From SABI01 sp964453215 (lineage in GTDB: Bacteria > Spirochaetota > Spirochaetia > Sphaerochaetales > Sphaerochaetaceae), in contig CAYVRR010000075.1 of assembly GCA_964453215.1 (NCBI GenBank), forward strand, positions 1 through 9,808: a DNA stretch of 9,808 nucleotides, given 5' to 3'. How positions within the stretch are numbered: position 1 is the first letter of the stretch; each line of letters starts with the position of its first letter. This document shows, piece after piece, positions 4,914-9,808 of the stretch. Both the position numbers and the translations under genes were made by a program. Under the pieces are notes generated by a model that searched no databases, was not told the origin of the DNA, and saw nothing but the letters and a program-made list of their open reading frames with translations.

Positions 4914-7787
4914 CTACTTAGCAGAAGGAATCTTTTTCTGAGCTGCCCATGTACCAGATGTTTCTTCATAGATGTAAGGGATGATATCAGTCCACACTCT
5001 TCCATCTTTAGATTCTTGTACATACAAAGTTGATGTTTTGTCTTCAAGCTCAAGTATTAATGGCTCTTTCACACCAGTGACAACAGTCCAATTTGCACCA
5101 ACAGATTTCCCTACTTGATAGCGAATAGTGGTGAACGAACTTTTACTTGGTTGAATAGCTAAATAGGTAATGTCATCCTTAATAGTTGTTGCCTCTGTAG
5201 TCATGGCAGCGCCATCTTTGGCATACATAGATGGGAGGGCACTCACTGCAAGAGAGGAAACATCATTCTCTACAACTAGATTGCCATAATCAAATGTTTC
5301 TGGGTCAAAGTTATAGTTTACAGGTGCATTATTAAATTCAAGAGATTCAAGACGACTTTCTGCTTGTCGGTATGAAGTTGAACTTACTTCACTATCATTA
5401 CTCCCCTTCTTCACAGCAACAGCCTTAATGGTCACTCTTTCTGGCCCTTCATACATATAAGGGGAATTAGAATTATATAACACTCTTTCGCTTGAAGTTT
5501 TAGGATCACTATTATCTTTTGTGTAGTAAATAGATGAACCATCAGAAGAGCTCATAATAATACGAGTATTTGCTAGAATAATCTCATCTTGAGGAATAAA
5601 GGTAGGAGTAAGAGGTGTTTCCCCTTTCCTTGTTACTATAAAGATATACTCTTGAGGGACTTTACCATTCTCGTTAGTAATAGCACTAATGGTGTTATCT
5701 CCAGGTACTAGATCAATAGTTCTTGATGTAACTATTTTCCCATTTACAGTAATTGTCACATCAGAAGAAGTAGTATTGAGAGAGGAGACACTGTACTCTA
5801 CTGTTCGAGCAGGGTAATTAAATACTTCAGGATTAAATGAATAGTCTAATAATGAATTATCAAAAGGAATTGATGAAAGACGACTTACAGCTTGTCCGTA
5901 CACTGCTATGCTTACTTCACTATTATTACTTCCCTCTTTCACTGCAATAGCTTTAAGAGTGATTCTGTTTGGTCCACTATAAACAAATGGAGAGGAAGGA
6001 TTGTATCTACGTGATGATGCTGTTGGGTTAGTTCCATCTATTGTGTAGTAAATTGTTGCATCATCAGAAGAATTCATCATGATAGGGGTATTGGCTACTA
6101 TGATTTCATTCGCTGGACTAAATGTAGGAGAAGCAGGTGTTTTCCCTTTTCTTGTAATCATAAAGGTATATTCTTGAGGTATCTTTCCATCTTCATGGGC
6201 AACAACTTTAATAGTATTATTTCCAGTTGCTAGATCAATAGTGGAAGAAGAAACGTCTTTATTATTTACGCTAATCGATACATTAGAAGGAGCACTCGCT
6301 GCGAGAGATGAAACACCATACTCTACTGTAGCCCTTGAATAGTTAAACACTTCAGGACTGAAAGCATAATTTGTAGGTTCATTATTAAATGGAAGAGAAG
6401 AGAGACGACTTACAGCTTGGCTATAGACAGCTGAAGTTATTTCACTATCATTACTTCCCTCTCTTACTGCAATAGCTTTAAGAGTTATGTTATTTGGACC
6501 TTCATATGTATAAGGTGCAGTATATTCTATTCTTGTAGAAGATGATGCTGGATTACTATTATCTGTTGTATAATAAATTGTATCAGCACCACGAGAAGCA
6601 ATAGTAATTTCTGTTCCAGAGAGAATAGTCTTCGTTCGAGGATACACTACTGGAGTTGAAGGAGTTTCACCTTTTCGTCTTACCATGAAGGTATATTCTT
6701 GCGAAATCTTACCAACTTCAGAGGTCACTACTTTAATAGTGTTATCTCCAGAATCTAAATCAATAACATTTGATGAAATGTTTTTATCATTTACAGTAAT
6801 AGATATAGAAGGAGAGGAAGTCGCCTTAAGAGAAGAAACACTATGTTCTACTACTCTCACTGGGTAATTAAATACTTCTGGATTAAATGAGTAGTTTAGT
6901 GGAGCATTGTCAAAAGGAAGGGAAGAGAGACGACTGAGAGATTGACGATATGTCATTGAACTCACTGCACTATCATTACTCCCTTCTTTCACTGCAATAG
7001 CCTTAATGGTGATTTCATCTGGTCCATTATACGTAATTGGAGAAGCGTCATTGTATAGACGTGAAGATGTTGTAGGAGTTGTTCCATCTGTTGTGTAGTA
7101 GATAGATGCACCTTCAGAGGATTTCATACGAATAGAGGTATTAGATACAACATCGCCACCATATGGAGTGATGAGTGGCACAGCTGGTGTTTCACCCTTT
7201 CTTGTAATCATAAAAGTATATTTTTGAGGTATCTTTCCCTCTTCTGTAACAACTACGGTAACAAGGTTTTCTCCAACTTCTAAGTCAATAGGTTCAATTG
7301 CATATCCTGTTGTGACTTTAGTTGCGTTTTTACTTTTAATAGTAATTGTTGTTGAAGCTGAAGAATCTTTAGCATTACTCAAAGTCTCAGCTAGCCCCAT
7401 CTTTTTTTGAGTACTACTCGTAGCTTCGAGTTGTGTAGTAGATTCTGGTGGTGTATAACTAAACTTTCTCCCAGCTTCCCATGTGGCAGAAGTAGCATCA
7501 AATTCAAAAGGGGTCACCTTAGTCCACTTCTTGCCATCTTTAGATTCTTGAACAAAAAGAGTCAAATTATCATTTTCTATAGTAACTAATGTAGGCGTTG
7601 TTGTGTCAGTAACAACGTTCCAATTTCGAGTAAGTTCCTCACCCACTTGATAGCGAATAGTGGTGTAAGATGCTCTACTTGGTTCAATACTAAGAGTAGA
7701 TTGATTCACTTGTGCACTAAGTGGTAGGTACAAGCAAAAAAGAATGATAACTAGACCTATCATCTTTTGTCGAATATTAATTGTCAT
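4914..7787 (-). CDS. Secreted repeat protein, barrel-less paralogue of the downstream adhesin-like protein
   Basis: Predicted 957-residue exported protein. The signal peptide spans 1-25 (cleavage after LPLSA) and resembles that of the downstream paralogue. Order of parts: RYQVG / LFVQESKDGKKWT module (30-108); Ser/Thr-rich linker; C-terminal half of a cadherin-like domain (about 145-197); four chitobiase-C-like domains (199-281, 375-456, 550-631, 724-807) separated by three complete cadherin-like domains (285-372, 459-547, 634-721); an N-terminal half cadherin-like domain (811-848); a linker; and a second RYQVG / LYVQESKDGRVWTDI module (872-950). It ends at KKIPSAK, where the paralogue continues into another module and a beta-barrel. 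With no barrel, lipobox or hydrophobic C-terminus, it is probably soluble in the periplasm, released, or bound to another surface protein. The start is supported by AGGGGG 5 bases upstream. A hairpin terminator follows the gene. Cell adhesion or surface-fibre function is inference. Confidence 0.85.
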   Translation of the reverse strand: MTINIRQKMIGLVIILFCLYLPLSAQVNQSTLSIEPSRASYTTIRYQVGEELTRNWNVVTDTTTPTLVTIENDNLTLFVQESKDGKKWTKVTPFEFDATSATWEAGRKFSYTPPESTTQLEATSSTQKKMGLAETLSNAKDSSASTTITIKSKNATKVTTGYAIEPIDLEVGENLVTVVVTEEGKIPQKYTFMITRKGETPAVPLITPYGGDVVSNTSIRMKSSEGASIYYTTDGTTPTTSSRLYNDASPITYNGPDEITIKAIAVKEGSNDSAVSSMTYRQSLSRLSSLPFDNAPLNYSFNPEVFNYPVRVVEHSVSSLKATSSPSISITVNDKNISSNVIDLDSGDNTIKVVTSEVGKISQEYTFMVRRKGETPSTPVVYPRTKTILSGTEITIASRGADTIYYTTDNSNPASSSTRIEYTAPYTYEGPNNITLKAIAVREGSNDSEITSAVYSQAVSRLSSLPFNNEPTNYAFSPEVFNYSRATVEYGVSSLAASAPSNVSISVNNKDVSSSTIDLATGNNTIKVVAHEDGKIPQEYTFMITRKGKTPASPTFSPANEIIVANTPIMMNSSDDATIYYTIDGTNPTASSRRYNPSSPFVYSGPNRITLKAIAVKEGSNNSEVSIAVYGQAVSRLSSIPFDNSLLDYSFNPEVFNYPARTVEYSVSSLNTTSSDVTITVNGKIVTSRTIDLVPGDNTISAITNENGKVPQEYIFIVTRKGETPLTPTFIPQDEIILANTRIIMSSSDGSSIYYTKDNSDPKTSSERVLYNSNSPYMYEGPERVTIKAVAVKKGSNDSEVSSTSYRQAESRLESLEFNNAPVNYNFDPETFDYGNLVVENDVSSLAVSALPSMYAKDGAAMTTEATTIKDDITYLAIQPSKSSFTTIRYQVGKSVGANWTVVTGVKEPLILELEDKTSTLYVQESKDGRVWTDIIPYIYEETSGTWAAQKKIPSAK
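5244..7355 (-). repeat. In-gene tandem repeats: chitobiase-C-like / cadherin-like units (4 units)
   Basis: The cadherin-like units open with Ser-Arg-Leu at residues 285, 460, 635 and 811 (DNA 6935, 6410, 5885, 5357), a period of 175, 175 and 176 residues, so unit length is kept almost exactly. Each unit carries IYYTxDxxxPxxSS, ITLKAIAVKEGSN and FNPEVFNY-type motifs. The array has one more unit than the paralogue at 1278-4187 and the same phase: it starts with a C-terminal half domain and ends with an N-terminal half. Unit-number differences between paralogues are what unequal recombination between such repeats would give. Confidence 0.85.
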
Positions 7788-7810
7788 GGATTCCCCCTAT
7801 GGAATATCTT
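7788..7810 (-). promoter_or_regulatory. Conserved ribosome-binding leader block of the barrel-less gene
   Basis: Second copy of the block seen at 4188-4210. Across 30 aligned bases spanning the start codon (7781-7810 versus 4181-4210) only one differs. It includes AGGGGG as Shine-Dalgarno, and the ATTCC / GGAAT pairing potential is retained although the one changed base lies next to it. Identity stops sharply at 7810, and the sequence further upstream is unlike that of the paralogue. Confidence 0.5.
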
Positions 7811-7855
7811 TTGTAGTTATGCTGTTATGTTATATCGTACATATACTACAATAAA

Positions 7856-7881
7856 AGTATAAAAAAAAACTTTCTTTACAA
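7856..7881 (-). promoter_or_regulatory. Candidate promoter with poly-T spacer for the barrel-less repeat-protein gene
   Basis: On the minus strand, TTGTAA (7881-7876) resembles a -35 box and TATACT (7861-7856) a -10 box. They are separated by only 14 bases, most of which are a T tract; the full run is T9 at 7869-7861 and its last T is shared with the -10 box. The usual spacing is about 17, so this tract length would give a weak promoter, and adding about three T would give ideal spacing. The -10 box lies about 70 bases before the start codon. The boxes are picked by eye in AT-rich DNA, so other placements are possible. Confidence 0.35.
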
Positions 7882-8019
7882 CCTATATTTATATAGCATG
7901 AATAAACAGGAAGCAATAGATTTAATAAATTTAGTCATTAATTAATAGGATTAGGCGTCAATTTATTTGTTTTAGTCAAAAAGGCTGTTAATTCTTGAGT
8001 ATTTAATATTTTTCTACCC

Positions 8020-8340
8020 TTAAAATGTTACCATCTTATCTGCCCACTTCACCATCTCAACACAATCTATCATGGTACTTAATGGACAGACTTCTGTTGC
8101 ACCCATCATCCTCGATTGCAAACAGGTCCCACATGCAAGGATCTCCCCTCCAATTTCATAAAACATCTCTACCTGCTTGGCAACATCGAACTTCTCATGA
8201 GTCAGGTGTTCAATTTCAACAGCCTCTCCCATAAGAAAAACCTTCACCTCGTTTCCATCTTTTTTTGCAGTTACAGCAAATCTCATTGCATTGTATGACT
8301 TCTCATACTCTTTCGTTTCAATAATAATTCCAATTTTCAT
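8020..8340 (-). CDS. DsrE/DsrF-like (sulfur-relay fold) family protein
   Basis: A 106-residue protein matching the small DsrE-type alpha/beta family: an opening strand KIGIIIET, a helix containing NAMRFAVTAKKDG, a strand EVKVFLMGEAV, then FYEIGGEILACGTCLQSR and a closing helix and strand ending DKMVTF. Length and motif order fit the single-domain family. Cysteines at 70 and 73 form a CGTC motif, with further cysteines at 85 and 93. The Cys70 region corresponds to the place where DsrE/TusD-type proteins carry persulfide, so sulfur transfer or a redox role is plausible, but many members of this subgroup have no proven function. GAGGG lies 6 bases before the ATG. No Tus/Dsr partner gene is in the window. 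The nearest neighbour on the same strand starts 232 bases downstream and is unrelated. Family sure, role unsure. Confidence 0.8.
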   Translation of the reverse strand: MKIGIIIETKEYEKSYNAMRFAVTAKKDGNEVKVFLMGEAVEIEHLTHEKFDVAKQVEMFYEIGGEILACGTCLQSRMMGATEVCPLSTMIDCVEMVKWADKMVTF

Positions 8341-8620
8341 TTCATACCCTCATTATATTTTTTATTCACAGGAATAAACACCTCTCTTTTACCCATCCCC
8401 ATAGGCTCAATCATACACATTGCTCATACAAAGAACTACACAATCACCTATCATTGCATCAACTAGATACTATGCTATCCCTTGTTTCTATATACTGTAG
8501 TGAAAAGTGCGTTCTATCTCTATACAAGAAGCTATCTTGCTAATTGTATTCACAATGTGTAAGTTTACTTACATAAAAAAAGAAATATATCTCTTATAAG
8601 AGAAGAAACAAGGAAATAAC
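8341..8620. promoter_or_regulatory. Divergent intergenic region with two palindromes before the aldolase-like gene
   Basis: This 280-base gap separates two divergent genes and must hold both promoters. Two dyads stand close to the plus-strand gene. TGTAAGT-TT-ACTTACA (8558-8573) is a 7-base inverted repeat with a 2-base centre, the size and form of a dimeric repressor operator. TCTCTTATAAGAGA (8590-8603) is a perfect 14-base palindrome that contains a possible -10 box TATAAG (8595-8600). No good -35 box at standard spacing was found, so the promoter itself is unassigned. Another -10-like TATACT lies at 8491-8496. An AAGGA ribosome-binding site (8610-8614) precedes the ATG at 8621 by 6 bases. 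Operator function is inference. Confidence 0.4.
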
Positions 8621-9727
8621 ATGAAATACACTACCAGTTATGATATAAAAAACAGCGATGCTATTGAAACCCCGGCCTTAGTGTATCACCGAGATATCAT
8701 CATGGACAATACAAAAAAAGTAATAGAGATAGCTAAAGATGTTAAAAGACTCTGGCCCCATATAAAAACACATAAAATGAGAGAAATGATTAAGATGCAG
8801 ATGAGTGAGGGAATTGAGCGCTTTAAATGCTCCACCATAGGTGAAGCAGAGTTATTGGCACGAGTTGGAGCTGCCCATGCCCTCTTAGCCTACCCCCTCG
8901 TTGGACCCAATATTGACAGATTTATCAACTTACAAAGGTTATATACACACACTACATTTTGGGCTATAGCCGATGATGAAGAGCAACTTACACTCCTTGC
9001 CACAAGTGCACATAAGATAGGCATCTCTATAAAAGTGCTTATCGATGTTAACTTCGGTATGAATCGAACCGGGATTGGTTTAGAATCTGATATAAAACAA
9101 TTAGTGATGAAAGGAATGCATTTAAAAGGAGTAGATATCTTAGGATTCCATTGCTATGATGGACACCACCACGACAAAGACATAGCTATAAGAGAGCAAA
9201 AGGTGAAGCAGCAAAGTAGCGCTATATGTGCAATTGCAGACTCTATCCCCAATTTCACCCCCATCTATGTAATGGGAGGAACACCCTCCTTCCCCTGCCA
9301 TGCAAAAACACCTGAGGTATTCTTATCCCCTGGAACAGCTTTTGTTTATGATTGGGGATATAATGAGAAAGTACCTGATCTCCCATTTGTTCCAGGAGCA
9401 ACCATACTCGCAAGAGTGATTAGCCACCCGGCCCCACACCACTTTACCATCGATTTAGGGCACAAAGGAATTGCTACAGACCGACCAGGCCTAAGAGGAT
9501 TACTTATTGGAATGGAGGATGCTACCCCTGTAACACATAGTGAAGAACACTGGGTATTCTATCGAGATGAATCCTTCCCCATCCCTCCTATTGGATCAGT
9601 TTGGAGTGTAATTCCTTCTCACATCTGCCCAACTACAGCCCTCTATCCATCAGTGTTGGTAGCTGATAAAGGTACTATTGTTGGCTCTTGGGATGTAGCT
9701 GCAAGAAATCGTCATCTCAGTATCTAA
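8621..9727 (+). CDS. D-threonine aldolase / D-serine dehydratase-like PLP enzyme
   Basis: A 368-residue cytosolic enzyme of the fold-type III (alanine racemase-like) group, close in length to DSD1/D-threonine aldolase family proteins. The N-terminal barrel opens with IETPALVYHRDI. PHIKTHKM holds Lys49, the expected pyridoxal-phosphate lysine. DVNFGMNRTGI (142-152), GFHCYDGHHHD (175-185), VMGGTPSF (217-224) and LSPGTAFVYDWGY (235-247) are family-type motifs lining the cofactor site. The C-terminal D-serine-dehydratase-like domain has PSHICPTT, where His334 and Cys336 match the His-X-Cys metal ligands described for eukaryotic D-serine dehydratase. Known members cleave D-3-hydroxyamino acids (D-threonine, D-3-hydroxyaspartate) or dehydrate D-serine; the sequence does not tell which substrate is used here. 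The start is supported by AAGGA 6 bases upstream. It is divergent from the DsrE-like gene and no pathway partner is visible. The 81 bases after its stop hold no convincing terminator. Confidence 0.85.
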   Translation: MKYTTSYDIKNSDAIETPALVYHRDIIMDNTKKVIEIAKDVKRLWPHIKTHKMREMIKMQMSEGIERFKCSTIGEAELLARVGAAHALLAYPLVGPNIDRFINLQRLYTHTTFWAIADDEEQLTLLATSAHKIGISIKVLIDVNFGMNRTGIGLESDIKQLVMKGMHLKGVDILGFHCYDGHHHDKDIAIREQKVKQQSSAICAIADSIPNFTPIYVMGGTPSFPCHAKTPEVFLSPGTAFVYDWGYNEKVPDLPFVPGATILARVISHPAPHHFTIDLGHKGIATDRPGLRGLLIGMEDATPVTHSEEHWVFYRDESFPIPPIGSVWSVIPSHICPTTALYPSVLVADKGTIVGSWDVAARNRHLSI

Positions 9728-9808
9728 CAATGAACACTATATGGTATAGCCTTTGTATGTAAAAACCTTTAACACACTAGTATTCAAACAGATGATAAGG
9801 TAGTTAAC

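Noticed and set aside
2553..7355. CRISPR-like or mobile-element repeats
   Set aside because: The regular spacing of about 525 bases lies wholly inside two reading frames and encodes beta-sandwich domains. There are no short direct repeats with unique spacers, transposase or terminal inverted repeats.
6685..7589. Plus-strand open frames at 6685-6867 and 7407-7589
   Set aside because: Antisense shadows of the barrel-less repeat-protein gene; composition and repeats are explained by the minus-strand coding sequence.
8025..8298. Plus-strand open frames at 8025-8234 and 8116-8298
   Set aside because: Both are antisense to the DsrE-like gene, which has clear family motifs and a good ribosome-binding site.
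9737..9749. CTATA-TGG-TATAG hairpin after the aldolase-like gene as a terminator
   Set aside because: Five AT-rich pairs, a 3-base loop and no following T run.

Overview
This AT-rich window looks like part of the genome of a spirochaete or a similar diderm host-associated or free-living bacterium. The pointers are loose, spirochaete-style lipoboxes (two lipoprotein signals), long secreted proteins built from cadherin-like (PF12733-type) and chitobiase C-terminal-like (CHB_HEX_C, PF13290-type) beta-sandwich repeats, a C-terminal outer-membrane beta-barrel ending in Phe, and a DUF1566/Lcl-type surface domain. The assignment is an inference from protein style; there is no rRNA or other phylogenetic marker here.

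Layout. Most of the window (2-7787) is a minus-strand surface-protein locus. Reading in the direction of transcription: (i) 7787-4914 encodes a 957-residue secreted repeat protein without a barrel, followed by a strong hairpin terminator at 4832-4870; (ii) 4187-1278 encodes a 969-residue paralogue with the same signal-peptide region and repeats but with an added C-terminal outer-membrane barrel; (iii) only 15 bases later, 1262-153 encodes a 369-residue lipoprotein with one cadherin-like domain and a DUF1566/Lcl-type domain carrying a canonical EF-hand loop; (iv) 82 bases further, at 70, a second lipoprotein begins and runs off the left edge. Genes ii-iii, probably with iv, look like one operon. 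Upstream of gene i lies a small DsrE-family gene on the minus strand (8340-8020). Divergent from it, on the plus strand, is a D-threonine aldolase / D-serine dehydratase-like PLP enzyme (8621-9727), with palindromes in its upstream region.

How the parts may work together. The barrel protein would anchor a rod of Ig-like sandwiches at the outer membrane. The barrel-less paralogue has the same sandwiches and would be exported as a soluble or associated partner. The lipoproteins, made from the barrel gene's transcript, would be periplasmic or surface-attached accessories. The most unusual feature is that both repeat arrays start with the C-terminal half of a cadherin-like domain and end with the N-terminal half of another. 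This leaves complementary half-domains at the two ends, which suggests ring closure or head-to-tail assembly by domain complementation (inference). The two paralogues also share a nearly identical block around the start codon, and both have a poly-T tract about 70-80 bases upstream of the start. In the barrel-less gene this tract lies between plausible -35 and -10 boxes, a layout typical of promoter phase variation. The two genes at the right end are ordinary metabolic genes with no evident link to the surface locus.
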